Notes: generated by a model from the sequence alone, not told the origin. A DNA stretch of 64,000 nucleotides from Udaeobacter sp963725505 (GCA_963725505.1 CAVRYN010000009.1:62001-126000); one strand, 5' to 3'. Numbered from the stretch's first letter, positions 9,102 through 18,447 are shown. Translations and numbers: made by a program.

Positions 9102-9596
9102 GATTCGGCGATAGGCGTCGTAAATTTCCTGGCCCCAGAGAACGAAGATCACTTTGTCGATCTGGTCGGTGTTCGCTAGGAATTCGCGAGTGGTTTTCAG
9201 CGCGATCTGCGCCGCTTCCGGAATCGGATAGCCGTAAGCACCGCAACTGATCGCCGGAAACGCGATCGTTTTGATTCCGTTTTCCACCGCGAGCTGCAAT
9301 GAATTCCGGTAGCAATTTGCCAGCGTCTCAGGCTCGCCATGTTTCCCGGCGCGCCAGATCGGCCCGACCGTGTGAATGACGAACCGGGCCGGCAAACGAT
9401 ATCCGCGAGTAATTTTCGCTTGGCCGGGCTCACAACCGCCCAGCGTTCGACATTCGGCGAGCAATTCAGGTCCGGCAGCGCGATGAATCGCGCCGTCCAC
9501 TCCGCCCCCGCCGAGAAGCGTCGTGTTTGCTGCGTTCACAATGGCATCAACATCGAGCTTCGTGATGTCGCCGCGGACGATTTCGATTTCTCCCAT
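9096..9596 (-). CDS. Macrodomain protein, O-acetyl-ADP-ribose deacetylase (YmdB-like)
   Basis: A single 166-residue macrodomain. Binding-site motifs are in order: GDITKLDVDAIVNAANTTLLGGGGVDGAIHRAAG (phosphate and ribose loops), GQAKITRGYRLPARFVIHTVGP, and AFPAISCGAYGYP. This matches E. coli YmdB and related hydrolases that remove acetyl or ADP-ribosyl groups. The stop codon is supplied by a REP element. Co-oriented with pdxH, 12 nt downstream of it, so probably in the same transcript. Confidence 0.93.
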   Translation of the reverse strand: MGEIEIVRGDITKLDVDAIVNAANTTLLGGGGVDGAIHRAAGPELLAECRTLGGCEPGQAKITRGYRLPARFVIHTVGPIWRAGKHGEPETLANCYRNSLQLAVENGIKTIAFPAISCGAYGYPIPEAAQIALKTTREFLANTDQIDKVIFVLWGQEIYDAYRRIL

Positions 9597-9608
9597 AAAT
9601 CCAAGCGA

Positions 9609-10259
9609 TCATGGCGCAAGTCGATCAATCTGCCACGAACCATCCGGTTGCCGCGTGTAACGAAAGCGATCGTGCAACCGGTTTGAGCGTCCCTGCCAGA
9701 ATTCAATCCTATCTGGTTTGAGCCGATAACCGCCCCAGTGCGGCGGCAATGGAACAGGCTTGCCGGAGAAGCGTTCGGTCATGTCTGCCATTCGCGCGTC
9801 GAGAACGCGCCGACCGTCGAGCACCTCGCTTTGACGCGACGCCCATGCGCTCAGTTGGCTCCCGATCGGTCGCGAACGAAAATAAGTCAGCGATTCTTTG
9901 CGCGAGGTTTTCTCCACTTTTCCGCTGATGCGAATTTGCCGGTCTAATTCGATCCAGTAAAACGCCAGCGCCGCGTACGGATTCCCCTCGAGCTGCTTTC
10001 CTTTTTCGCTCCCGTAATTGGTAAAAAAGACGAACCCGTCCTGGTCGAATCCTTTTAGCAACACAATCCGCACTGACGGTCTGGCATCGCGACCAGCCGT
10101 TGCGAGGCTCATCGCGTTAACATCGCGAATGCCGGCCTCGATTGCGGCAGTAAACCAATTTCCAAATTGCTTGATCGGATCGGGATCGAGATCGCTCCGG
10201 CGCAGACCCTTACCGGCGTGCTCGTAATGCGAGGCCGTTGGGTCTCGTGGCGTCTCCAT
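9609..10259 (-). CDS. pdxH: Pyridoxamine 5'-phosphate oxidase
   Basis: FMN enzyme that oxidises PNP or PMP to pyridoxal 5'-phosphate. 216 residues, normal length. Recognisable blocks: NAMSLATAGRDARPSVRIVLLKGFDQDGFVFFTNY, the FMN-binding SEKGKQL segment, RSRPIGSQLSAWASRQSE, and the C-terminal substrate region WGGYRLKPDRIEFWQGRSNRLHDR. Lies immediately downstream of a cysteine desulfurase, a PLP enzyme, so cofactor supply and use sit together. Confidence 0.96.
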   Translation of the reverse strand: METPRDPTASHYEHAGKGLRRSDLDPDPIKQFGNWFTAAIEAGIRDVNAMSLATAGRDARPSVRIVLLKGFDQDGFVFFTNYGSEKGKQLEGNPYAALAFYWIELDRQIRISGKVEKTSRKESLTYFRSRPIGSQLSAWASRQSEVLDGRRVLDARMADMTERFSGKPVPLPPHWGGYRLKPDRIEFWQGRSNRLHDRFRYTRQPDGSWQIDRLAP

Positions 10260-10273
10260 CAGGGATTCCGAAA

Positions 10274-11491
10274 CTAGGTCGCCGCGGCGAGGGCTCCGAG
10301 CCTCGCGGTTTCACGCAGTTTCTCGATGACTTTGGGAATGATTTCAATGGCGCGATCGATTTCGGCTTCGGTGTTAAGCCGGCCAAATGAAAAGCGCAGA
10401 CTGCGCCGGGCGCCATCGCCATCAGGATTCATCGCGCGCAACACATGCGAAGCTTCCTGCGAACCCGTTCGGCAGGCCGATCCAGCCGAGCAGCAAATAC
10501 GATGTCGATCCAACAGTAGCAGGGCCGCGGGGGATTCGATTCCTTCAAACGAAAAACTTGATGTGTTTGGTATCCGAAGCGCGCCAGCGCCATTCACGGA
10601 TGAGCCGCTCACGGATTCAAGAATCGCTTTTTCGAATCGATCGCGCATCGAGTGAACATTCCCTTTCCCTTGTGTCAGATATTTGGCGGCCAGTTCAGCG
10701 GCTTTTCCAAGGCCGACGATTCCTGCCACGTTTTCGGTTCCGCCGCGGCGCCCATTTTCCTGGCCACCGCCTGCGATCAACGAACTAAAGCGCGCTCGCC
10801 CGTTGACACAAAGCGCGCCTACGCCTTTCGGCCCATGAAATTTGTGCGCGGAAAGGGAAAGAAAATTGATCGCCGTTTCGCGCAAGCGAATAGGGATTTT
10901 GCCGATCGCCTGCACAGCATCGGTATGAAAGAGCACGCCTTTCCGGCGACAAATCTCAGCGATTTTCTGAACGGGGAACAGCACGCCAGTTTCGTTGTTC
11001 GCCCACATCATCGAAACGAGCGCTGTCTCCGGGCGAATCGCGGCTTCCAATTCAGCAAGATCAACATTGCCATGCTGATCCACGCCGAGAAACGTCACGG
11101 CGCAGCCGCGTTTTTCGAGGTCCTGGCAGGGACGCAAGACCGCGCTGTGTTCTACCTGGCTTATCACCACATGTCCGCCACAGCGGATTCGTCCAGTGGC
11201 GAATTTCCCGCGCGGGTCGAGCTGCGACGCCGAATGAATCACCGCGTTATTGGATTCCGTTCCGCCGCTGGTGAAAACAATTTCCGACGGTGCACAGCCG
11301 AGTAACGCTGCCAGCCGTTCACGCGCCAGATCGACAGCTTTTCGCGCTCTGGCTGCGAACGCGTAACCGCTGGAAGGGTTGCCGTAATACTTCGTCAAAA
11401 ACGGCAGCATTTCCTCGATCACCGCGGGATCTAGCGGTGTGGTGGCGTTGTTATCGAGGTAAATGATTTCGTCGTCCGCCATGGACTCCAT
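10274..11491 (-). CDS. Cysteine desulfurase, NifS/IscS family
   Basis: PLP enzyme that takes sulfur from cysteine for Fe-S clusters and thiolated cofactors. 405 residues. Visible: YLDNNATTPLD at the N-terminus, His115 (SQVEHSAV) stacking on PLP, Asp191, PLP Lys217 in SLSAHKFHGPKG, and the catalytic Cys340 in SAGSACRTGS. No isc or suf scaffold genes nearby. The translated start could be Met1 or Met4. Upstream of pdxH with a 14-nt gap, so likely one operon. Confidence 0.93.
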   Translation of the reverse strand: MESMADDEIIYLDNNATTPLDPAVIEEMLPFLTKYYGNPSSGYAFAARARKAVDLARERLAALLGCAPSEIVFTSGGTESNNAVIHSASQLDPRGKFATGRIRCGGHVVISQVEHSAVLRPCQDLEKRGCAVTFLGVDQHGNVDLAELEAAIRPETALVSMMWANNETGVLFPVQKIAEICRRKGVLFHTDAVQAIGKIPIRLRETAINFLSLSAHKFHGPKGVGALCVNGRARFSSLIAGGGQENGRRGGTENVAGIVGLGKAAELAAKYLTQGKGNVHSMRDRFEKAILESVSGSSVNGAGALRIPNTSSFSFEGIESPAALLLLDRHRICCSAGSACRTGSQEASHVLRAMNPDGDGARRSLRFSFGRLNTEAEIDRAIEIIPKVIEKLRETARLGALAAAT

Positions 11492-11574
11492 TGTAGAGCT
11501 AGTCGCAGCTGCTGCAATGTTGTTCCCGTGGGTCGGCGTTTTGTCGATTCCCGCTCGGCGCGGGCGCTCCAGCG

Positions 11575-12318
11575 TCAGTCCATCATGGACGGCGGCAGGA
11601 ATTCGAAGTAGCCGACCTTGAGCTGGCCGCCTTCTTCGACGAGAACGACCTTGAGATTTAAATAGGGATCAAAATCTTCGTCCTTCTTCAACTCCTCCAC
11701 GCTAATGCCCTGCTGCTGCGCCACCTTTTGAAGTTCCTGCTGTGACAGTTCGGTGTGGATCTGTCCGCGTAAACTCGCGCGCCGGATGTTGGCGGGAATC
11801 CAGTCGGGCATCGCGCCGATGGCGAACATGGAGTCCATCGCGCCGAATTGCTCCTTGCTGCGCCGGTTCAAAACGTCGGGCTCGGTCGAAAACACGCTTA
11901 GCATCTTAGGCCCGCTAGGTGCGCCACGCGCCGCCTCGACGTATTGCATCAGGTAGGCGAATTGCGCCGCCGTCACGTTCATATACGGTTGTGATTCGTA
12001 TTGCTGGAAAGTGGCCTGTTCCTCAGCAGGCGTAAACTGATTGAAGGACATTCGCGCCTTGGCATGGCTCGAGAGCAGCGCGTAAGCGTCCGCATATTTC
12101 CGGTTGGCGATGGCAATGAAGAACGGCTTTGCCGCGAGGAGATATTTGCGTTCATCGGGTTTCGCGTCCTTGTCTAAAAAATCATCCTCGCTTTTTTGAG
12201 CGGCTCTCTCTTTACCGCCCTGAGTTTTCTTGCCGCAATTTATCAGAAACGCCGGCAGTAGAATCGCCGCGATGACTGACCTTGATAGAGCGTCGATTCT
12301 TTTCACGTGACACCTCAT
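11575..12318 (-). CDS. Hypothetical lipoprotein, 247 aa
   Basis: Signal peptide with lipobox LPAFLINC, then a charged linker and a mixed helical domain (YLLAAKPFFIAIANRKYADAYALLSSHAKARMS) resembling the NTF2/SnoaL-like or Mce-associated folds that start with a helix measuring use of a cavity; this is only a pattern impression. The C-terminal part LNLKVVLVEEGGQLKVGYFEFLPP looks like paired beta strands. No known family recognised. Stands alone, opposite hisC. Confidence 0.65.
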   Translation of the reverse strand: MRCHVKRIDALSRSVIAAILLPAFLINCGKKTQGGKERAAQKSEDDFLDKDAKPDERKYLLAAKPFFIAIANRKYADAYALLSSHAKARMSFNQFTPAEEQATFQQYESQPYMNVTAAQFAYLMQYVEAARGAPSGPKMLSVFSTEPDVLNRRSKEQFGAMDSMFAIGAMPDWIPANIRRASLRGQIHTELSQQELQKVAQQQGISVEELKKDEDFDPYLNLKVVLVEEGGQLKVGYFEFLPPSMMD

Positions 12319-12382
12319 TAAGAAGAAGACGTAGAAGACGCGTCAACTGGAAAGTTCCCCACTTCCATCTAATCTCTCGCCC

Positions 12383-13483
12383 ATGACGTCCATCTGGGAC
12401 TTGGCCAATCCGCTACTACGTGACATCGCGGTTTACGAGCCGGGAAAACCAATTGAAGAGACGGCTCGCGAACTCGGTGTCGAGCCAGCGGAAATCATCA
12501 AGCTGGCATCGAACGAGAATCCGCTGGGGCCGTCTCCCAAAGCAATCGAGGCCATGCGCGCCGCATTGGAAAACGCGCATTTGTATCCGGACGGCAGCGG
12601 ATTTTACTTGCGCAAAGCGGTGGCAGCCAAGCTCGGTGTCGCTCCGGAGAACGTGATCCTCGGCAATGGATCAAATGAGGTGATCGAATTTCTCGGTCAC
12701 GCGTTTCTGAATCCGGGGGATGACGTAATTACTTCTCAGTATGCGTTTATCATCTATAAACTGCTCGCGACCTCTTTCGCTGCGCGCACGATCGAATTGC
12801 CGACTCCGAATTTTCAACAGGACCTCGGTGCGACGTTGGATGCAATCACGCCGAAAACGCGCCTGATTTTCATCCCTAACCCAAACAATCCCACCGGCAC
12901 CTTGATTTCGCAGCGCGCGATCGACAGCTTCATGCCGCGCGTCCCAGAGAACATCGTCGTCGTTTTCGACGAAGCGTATTTTGAATTCCTCGATGATCCA
13001 CCCGACACGCTGCAATACGTTCGCGAAGGGCGAAATGTGGTGGTGCTGCGCACGTTTTCGAAAATCCATGGCCTCGCTGGTCTGCGGATCGGTTATGGCG
13101 TCGCTACCCCAGATTTGATCGAAGTCCTTCATAAGACGAGGCAGCCATTCAATGTGAACAGCATCGCGCAAGCGGGTGCGCTCGCGGCGCTAGAGGACGA
13201 TGCACACCTGCGCGAGACGAAGCGCGTTGTTGACGAAGGTCGCGCTTATTTGCAGGAGCAATTTTCCGGAATGCAGATCCCTTTCGTGCCAGCCGTCGCG
13301 AATTTTGTGATGATAAACGTGGGCGATGGCTGTGCGGTCTTCGAGAAACTGCTGCGACTGAAAGTCATCGTGCGACCGCTCAAAGGCTATGGCTTACCCG
13401 AATGGGTCCGCATATCGGTAGGCACGATGGAGGAAAATAAGAAATTAATCACGGCGCTCAGAGAACTGATACGCAGGCAATAG
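12383..13483 (+). CDS. hisC: Histidinol-phosphate aminotransferase
   Basis: PLP class I/II aminotransferase for histidine synthesis, 366 residues. The PLP lysine is Lys227 in RTFSKIHGLAGLRIGYG; other class motifs are NENPLGPSPKA, LGNGSNEVIEFL, PNPNNPTGT and VVFDEAYFEF. HisC paralogs can also act on aromatic or tyrosine-related keto acids; no other his gene is in the window, so substrate is inferred from family only. Confidence 0.93.
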   Translation: MTSIWDLANPLLRDIAVYEPGKPIEETARELGVEPAEIIKLASNENPLGPSPKAIEAMRAALENAHLYPDGSGFYLRKAVAAKLGVAPENVILGNGSNEVIEFLGHAFLNPGDDVITSQYAFIIYKLLATSFAARTIELPTPNFQQDLGATLDAITPKTRLIFIPNPNNPTGTLISQRAIDSFMPRVPENIVVVFDEAYFEFLDDPPDTLQYVREGRNVVVLRTFSKIHGLAGLRIGYGVATPDLIEVLHKTRQPFNVNSIAQAGALAALEDDAHLRETKRVVDEGRAYLQEQFSGMQIPFVPAVANFVMINVGDGCAVFEKLLRLKVIVRPLKGYGLPEWVRISVGTMEENKKLITALRELIRRQ

Positions 13484-13579
13484 CGCGCGCGAAAAAATCT
13501 CAATCGAAAAGCTGCGGAGCACCGCCGCAGCCGAATTTGGCAACCGGAGCGGTTGCCATACAATTGGAATGCCAGAGTC

Positions 13580-14923
13580 ATGACTGTTTGCGACACAATC
13601 GCCGCCATCTCGACGCCGCCGGGTGAAGGCGCCATCGCGTTGGTCCGCGTTTCAGGCGCGAATGCGGTCCAAATCGCGGACAAGATTTTCCGCGGCAAAG
13701 AAGAACCGTCCCGGTTTGCCCCACACGTTCAACACCTTGGCGAAATCGTCGGCGCGGAAAATCAGTTGATCGATCAAGTAGTGCTCTCAATCCATCGCGC
13801 ACCCGCGAGTTACACGGGCGAAGATTTGGTCGAGATCAGTTGTCACGGTGGCGCGCTGGTTTCCGCGAAAGTTCTTGAAGCCTGCCTGCGCGCAGGGGCG
13901 AGGGCGGCGCGCCCCGGCGAATTCACTGAGCGCGCATTTCTGAACGGCAAAATGGACCTCACCCAGGCCGAGGCCGTGATCGATCTGATTCGTGCCCGGA
14001 CTGATCTGGCGCTCCGTTCTGCCACCGAACAACTCGAAGGCAGGCTCGGCGAACAAATCAGGAAGATCCGCGATGAATTGATCGCGCTACTGGCGCACAT
14101 CAACGCGTCGATCGATTTTCCCGAGGAGGGCATAACCCCCGATGAAGGCGAGACATTGTGCGCCCGGCTCGATTGCATTCTCGAAGAGATTGCCGCGTTG
14201 CTCGCGACCGCCGATCAGGGTCGCGTTCTGCGCGAAGGCGTGCGCGTAGTGATCTACGGAGCAACTAATGCGGGTAAGTCGAGTTTGCTCAACCGACTGC
14301 TTGGCTACGATCGAGTGATCGTCAGCGACACCCACGGCACGACGCGCGACACAATCGAAGAGACGGTCAACCTGGACGGTGTGCCCATCCGGTTGCTCGA
14401 TACCGCCGGCCTGCGCGCTTCGGAAAGCGAACTGGAGAGCGAAGGAATTGCGCGCACCGAAAAATCGCTGCAACTGGCAGACTTGCGTCTTCACATCGCC
14501 GATCGCAACGCGCCCAAGCCGGCGCATTTCAATGGCCGGGCCGACGACGGGAACGAAATTGTCGTTTTAAACAAAAGCGATTTGCCTGAGGAGACTGACT
14601 GGAAAGATTTCCCGGCGGTGCGGATTTCCTGCGTAACTGGAGAAGGCCTGCCTCAGCTGCAAACGGAAATTCTGGCGCGGATCAGGCACCAAAATCTGAG
14701 GCCGGAAAGCGCAGTGGCGATCAATACGCGGCATCGCGATTGCCTGCGCCGCGCCTTGGAATCATGTGATCGGGCGCGGGCAGCCTTGGTCCAGGAGATA
14801 TCGCCAGAGTACGTTGCGGTTGATCTGGATCAGGGATTGCGCGCGGTGGGGGAAGTAATCGGCGTAGTCGATGTGGAACAAATTCTCGACTCGGTCTTCA
14901 GCCAGTTTTGCATCGGCAAATGA
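13580..14923 (+). CDS. mnmE: tRNA modification GTPase MnmE
   Basis: With MnmG, builds the 5-carboxymethylaminomethyl group on U34 of tRNAs. The start at 13580 gives MTVCDTIAAISTPPGEGAIA, the standard N-terminus; an upstream start at 13553 would add nine unneeded residues. Domains: N-terminal formyl-THF-binding, helical, then G domain with GATNAGKSSLLNR (P-loop), GTTRDT, DTAGLR and NKSD, and the invariant C-terminal CIGK. Confidence 0.97.
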   Translation: MTVCDTIAAISTPPGEGAIALVRVSGANAVQIADKIFRGKEEPSRFAPHVQHLGEIVGAENQLIDQVVLSIHRAPASYTGEDLVEISCHGGALVSAKVLEACLRAGARAARPGEFTERAFLNGKMDLTQAEAVIDLIRARTDLALRSATEQLEGRLGEQIRKIRDELIALLAHINASIDFPEEGITPDEGETLCARLDCILEEIAALLATADQGRVLREGVRVVIYGATNAGKSSLLNRLLGYDRVIVSDTHGTTRDTIEETVNLDGVPIRLLDTAGLRASESELESEGIARTEKSLQLADLRLHIADRNAPKPAHFNGRADDGNEIVVLNKSDLPEETDWKDFPAVRISCVTGEGLPQLQTEILARIRHQNLRPESAVAINTRHRDCLRRALESCDRARAALVQEISPEYVAVDLDQGLRAVGEVIGVVDVEQILDSVFSQFCIGK

Positions 14924-14957
14924 CAGCGCGAACATTCGCAATTGTTATGCAAAGCGT

Positions 14958-15064
14958 GTCATCCCGAAGGAAGTGAGGGATCTCACGTATGGAGCTTGCG
15001 CCACACTGGATAAACAGCGTAATCAGTCATCCTGTGAGAGGTCCCTCGCTTTGCTCGGGATGAC
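14958..15064. repeat. Second dispersed repeat family, full element
   Basis: GTCATCCCGAAGGAAGTGAG...CTTTGCTCGGGATGAC, inverted arms with a 55-nt spacer. Same layout as 5243-5349. Fills the space between mnmE and pyrD. Confidence 0.7.
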
Positions 15065-15079
15065 CTGCTGTAGTTGGGC

Positions 15080-16090
15080 ATGAAAAACGGCTACGATCGA
15101 CTCGTTAGGCCACTTCTCTTTTCGTTCGATCCGGAGACGGCGCATCGTCTCACCATCGAGTTGCTTCGCGGTGCTTCGCATTTTGATCTCGCGCTGCGCG
15201 TGCTCAGATCTTTTCAGCCTCCATCAAAGCCCAAAACGCTATTCGACCTCACCTTTCCAAATCCGATCGGACTTGCGGCTGGATTGGATAAGAACGGTGT
15301 TGCCATTCCTGCATGGGCAGCATTGGGTTTCGGCTTCATCGAGATTGGAACGGTGACCGCGAAAGCGCAGCCGGGAAATCCCAAGCCGCGCATCTTTCGA
15401 TTGCCTGGGCAACAAGCGTTGATCAATCGCCTCGGTTTTAACAACGACGGTGCGGACGCGATCGCGGAACGACTGGGCAGGCTGCGGAGGAGCGGACGAT
15501 GGCCGGCGGTTCCAGTCGGGATCAACATCGGCAAATCCCGGGCAACGCCGCTCGAACAGGCCACGGACGATTATCTCTACTCATTTCGATTGCTTCGGGA
15601 TTTTGCCGATTACATCGTGCTGAATGTTAGCTCTCCCAACACGCCCGGCTTACGCGAGTTGCAGGGACCTCAAAGGCTTTCGGAGTTGTTGCACGCGATT
15701 GGCAATCAACCGGGCACAGCCGCCAAGCCGGTCCTCGTGAAAATCGCTCCCGATTTATCGCCCACCGAACTGGAAGTTATCATTGCAACCTGTGAAGAAA
15801 ACAACGTTGCCGGAATTATCGCGACAAACACAACTCTCGATCATTCGTCAATCCCGAGAGAACTGGATGAGGAAGGCGGCTTGAGCGGAGCGCCGTTGCT
15901 GGAAAAATCGACCGCGTTGCTGCGCGAGATTGTCGCAAAGTTCGCAATTCCGGTGGTCGCTTCCGGTGGAATTTTCGACGCTGAATCGGCGCAGGAGAAA
16001 TTTCAGGCTGGCGCCCAGCTCATTCAGCTTTACACCGGATTCGTTTATCGCGGGCCGCGACTTCTTCGCGAAATAATGGAAGCGATGTAG
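15080..16090 (+). CDS. pyrD: Dihydroorotate dehydrogenase, class 2 (quinone)
   Basis: Membrane-associated flavoenzyme of pyrimidine synthesis that passes electrons to quinone. The N-terminal amphipathic helix (YDRLVRPLLFSFDPETAHRL) is the class 2 membrane/quinone element. FMN and substrate motifs: NPIGLAAGLDKNG, IEIGTVTAKAQPGNPKPRIFR, LNVSSPNTPGLR with the catalytic Ser, and VASGGI. ATG at 15080 chosen over TTG at 15074. The TAG stop at 16088-16090 lies in a REP. Confidence 0.96.
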   Translation: MKNGYDRLVRPLLFSFDPETAHRLTIELLRGASHFDLALRVLRSFQPPSKPKTLFDLTFPNPIGLAAGLDKNGVAIPAWAALGFGFIEIGTVTAKAQPGNPKPRIFRLPGQQALINRLGFNNDGADAIAERLGRLRRSGRWPAVPVGINIGKSRATPLEQATDDYLYSFRLLRDFADYIVLNVSSPNTPGLRELQGPQRLSELLHAIGNQPGTAAKPVLVKIAPDLSPTELEVIIATCEENNVAGIIATNTTLDHSSIPRELDEEGGLSGAPLLEKSTALLREIVAKFAIPVVASGGIFDAESAQEKFQAGAQLIQLYTGFVYRGPRLLREIMEAM

Positions 16091-16149
16091 CCACGGCGCT
16101 GTGTCGCCGTGCTTTTTGCGTCCGCCTCGACACAGCGAGGCGGCTACAG
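16086..16149. repeat. REP palindrome pair at pyrD stop
   Basis: TGTAGCCACGGCGCTGTGTCGCCGTGC, spacer, then the inverted CGACACAGCGAGGCGGCTACAG. The first TAG ends pyrD. Confidence 0.75.
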
Positions 16150-16179
16150 CACCATGGGACGCATCTTGGACAACAGGAA

Positions 16180-16878
16180 ATGAAACTTTCCCGGAAGATC
16201 CTCAAATTTACCGAGCCGCTGACCTATCGGCGCGGCTGGCGCAGGGCGCAACGCACGATTTTTCGCGTGCCGCTTGAGCCGATGTTGGCGGAGATCGATC
16301 GCGAACGTGCCCGGGAAATCCAGCAGCGATATGCGGATTCCACTGCGGGATACGCCAAATACGCAAACATCGAGCCGTGGTTGCGATTGAACCGGGAACG
16401 CGTGCAGGATTTGAAACTCCATCGCTCAGCATCCAAGCGTGTGCTCGATCTCGGTTGCGGAGGCGGATTTTTCTTGTTCATCCTCAAAAACCTCGGCCAT
16501 TCAGTCCTGGGACTGGACGTAGAGCGCGTCGTTCTTTTTACGGAATTGCTCGAGCTTTTCGGAGTTCCGCGGGTCGTGTGCAGAATCAGCGCGTTCGAGC
16601 CGCTGCCCGATCTCCCTCAAAAGTTTGATTGGATCACGGCATTTTCGGTCAACTTCAACCTTTACCATCCATCGAAAAAACGCTGGGGCACACAGGAATG
16701 GGATTTTTTCCTGCGCGATTTGCAGCATCACCTCGCCCCGGGCGGCAAAATCTTTTTCGGCCTTAACCCACAATACGATGGCGACTTCTACACGCCCGAG
16801 CTGCGCGATTTCTTCCTCAGCCGAGGCGCAAGTATTGAGCGCGAACGAATTTTCTTTGAAAAGGGACTGCGGTTCTAA
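16180..16878 (+). CDS. Class I SAM-dependent methyltransferase
   Basis: 232 residues, soluble. The SAM-binding glycine loop is RVLDLGCGGGFFLFIL with the acidic GLDVE at the end of strand 2. A post-motif block HHLAPGGKIFFGLNPQYDG follows. The N-terminal 80 residues are basic and helical (KILKFTEPLTYRRGWRRAQR). Substrate unknown; the layout resembles methyltransferases of small molecules or glycans. Stands alone. Confidence 0.8.
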   Translation: MKLSRKILKFTEPLTYRRGWRRAQRTIFRVPLEPMLAEIDRERAREIQQRYADSTAGYAKYANIEPWLRLNRERVQDLKLHRSASKRVLDLGCGGGFFLFILKNLGHSVLGLDVERVVLFTELLELFGVPRVVCRISAFEPLPDLPQKFDWITAFSVNFNLYHPSKKRWGTQEWDFFLRDLQHHLAPGGKIFFGLNPQYDGDFYTPELRDFFLSRGASIERERIFFEKGLRF

Positions 16879-16920
16879 CCTGTCCTGGTAGGATCGCAAC
16901 CGCTGTAGCACGCTACAGCA

Positions 16921-17340
16921 CTACGGAGTCGGTGGCGGGGGTTCGGGCGGCAGTTCTTGCGGGAAGCGATGTCGCCAGCGTCGATGTCGATCTTCGATTT
17001 GTTGTAATTTTTGGCGCTGTTCGTCAGTAAGATTGGCAGCCATCTGCCGATGCGCCTCCCCGATCGTTTCATGCACGCGCCGGCCCGTCTCTCGTCGAAT
17101 GTCTCTGAGTTGCGCTGCTGTTTTGTCAATAATGGGCGAAATCCTGGCGACTTGTTCTGGCGTCAGATTGAGCTCGGTGCGGAGCCTTTCCTTCATTCGT
17201 GCGCCGATCTGCTCGGGGTGATGAAATCCAAAGAAGAGATGGCGGGCATACAATCCTCCAAGGAACGCGCCACTAATCCCCCCGGCGACAAACACGAGGA
17301 TGAATCCCGCAATGAGTTTCCATTGCAACGCGCGGTTCAT
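16921..17340 (-). CDS. Spy/CpxP-like periplasmic protein, third gene of sigma operon
   Basis: 139 residues: one N-terminal membrane or signal segment (LIAGFILVFVAGGISGAFLGGLYA), then a charged helical domain with LTPEQVARISPII and LTDEQRQKLQQIEDR, two copies of the LTxxQ motif that defines the Spy/CpxP family of envelope-stress chaperones and sensors. Ends in a proline-rich tail. Start overlaps the preceding stop by 4 nt. In the operon with an ECF sigma factor it may act as a sensor or effector of envelope stress; that role is inference. Confidence 0.75.
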   Translation of the reverse strand: MNRALQWKLIAGFILVFVAGGISGAFLGGLYARHLFFGFHHPEQIGARMKERLRTELNLTPEQVARISPIIDKTAAQLRDIRRETGRRVHETIGEAHRQMAANLTDEQRQKLQQIEDRHRRWRHRFPQELPPEPPPPTP

Positions 17341-17636
17341 TTCACAAACTCATCTTGGATCGCCGAGTCTGCGATAGCGAATTCGTTCGTAAAAGATTCA
17401 CTGATTTCGCGGTTTTGACTGGTTTCACGGACGGCTGCGATTGTAGATATGATAATCACCGCTGCCGACAACACAGCGACGCGCCGGACAAGCGACGTGA
17501 GTCCATTCGTCCTCGGGGCAGCGGCGCGCCAGAGCGCCACCACACGCGTATCAAATCCAAACGGCATCGTAGCCGCGGTCTCTTCGCGTGCCCGGGCCGC
17601 GGATCTCAGCAACCGATCGATTTTTTCGTCTTTCAT
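17337..17636 (-). CDS. Small single-pass membrane protein, possible anti-sigma factor
   Basis: 99 residues: cytoplasmic N-terminus (KIDRLLRSAARAREETAATMPFGFDTRVVALW), one membrane helix (VAVLSAAVIIISTIAAV) and a short outer tail. Size, topology and position between a sigma factor and a periplasmic protein fit an anti-sigma factor, but no zinc ZAS motif (HxxxCxxC) is present. Overlaps both neighbours by 4 nt (ATGA type), so tightly coupled. Confidence 0.6.
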   Translation of the reverse strand: MKDEKIDRLLRSAARAREETAATMPFGFDTRVVALWRAAAPRTNGLTSLVRRVAVLSAAVIIISTIAAVRETSQNREISESFTNEFAIADSAIQDEFVK

Positions 17637-18214
17637 TGTTTCTCCTTTGCCGAAATTTTCGTCAGCTGTTGTTTCATTTTCTGCCGGGCTCGGAACGCGC
17701 GCACCTTAATCAGCGCTGCGCTCCAGCCGGTGATCTTACGGATTTCCTCAACTGAACGTCCCTGCAAGTATAGCAAATCAATCGCCAGCCGCTCGACCGG
17801 TTTCAGCGCGGCCAAAAGGTGCTCTACGAGCTGACGCGATGCGACCTGCTGGTCTGGAGCCAACTCCTCGGCCGAGGTGGCCAGATTCTCGATCGTCGCT
17901 TGCTCCTCAACACTCAAATCGGCATGGCGAAGTTCAGGCCGCACTTTCTCCGACTCGATTTGGTTGAGGCAGGTGTTCACCGCGATGCGCGAAACCCAAT
18001 GCTCGATCGGCACCTTGCCCGAATATTGCGATAATTTTTGGAAAACTTTGATAAAAATCATTTGGCAAAGGTCCTCCTCGGCGGTTCGACGCGATCGATG
18101 CGCCCGGACGATTTTGGCAACCATGGGATAAAGGTGCCGCACCAGCGCGCGAGCTGCCTGATCGTCGTGCTGAAGCGCAGCCTGAACCAGCGCGCCTGCA
18201 TCAAAATCATCCAT
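17633..18214 (-). CDS. ECF-type RNA polymerase sigma factor
   Basis: 193 residues. Region 2 runs ALVRHLYPMVAKIVRAHRSRRTAEEDLCQMIFIKVFQKLSQY, region 4 runs LAALKPVERLAIDLLYLQGRSVEEIRKITGWSAALIKVRAFRARQKMK. The region 4 helix-turn-helix is intact, with no frameshift. First gene of a three-gene overlapping operon; the divergent Spy-like gene at 18448 shares its upstream region and is a plausible target. Confidence 0.88.
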   Translation of the reverse strand: MDDFDAGALVQAALQHDDQAARALVRHLYPMVAKIVRAHRSRRTAEEDLCQMIFIKVFQKLSQYSGKVPIEHWVSRIAVNTCLNQIESEKVRPELRHADLSVEEQATIENLATSAEELAPDQQVASRQLVEHLLAALKPVERLAIDLLYLQGRSVEEIRKITGWSAALIKVRAFRARQKMKQQLTKISAKEKQ

Positions 18215-18316
18215 GTGGTCAAGAGCGCATCCACACCATTACCAATGACCGACAATGGCGGGTTGCGGTTACAAGTTTGTATGTAGATGTCCTCGTGCCA
18301 AGCGTCTGTCGCCGGT

Positions 18317-18347
18317 TCGGGCGCTCCCCGCGGCGAGCGCCGCTACA
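18317..18347. repeat. REP palindrome
   Basis: GGGCGCTCCCCGCGGCGAGCGCC followed by GCTACA, between the divergent sigma operon and Spy-like gene. Confidence 0.65.
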
Positions 18348-18447
18348 TGTGGCGCATCAAACAAAAATTTTTGTAACCGGTGCTCCGCACATTCGGTCAT
18401 CATCTTTGAAAGCGCGAAGAGCGCACAGCAAACAACAAACATTAATT

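Noticed and set aside
15100..15112. GTTAGGC resembling an attC core box in pyrD
   Set aside because: Part of the coding sequence YDRLVRP, with no pairing arm nearby.
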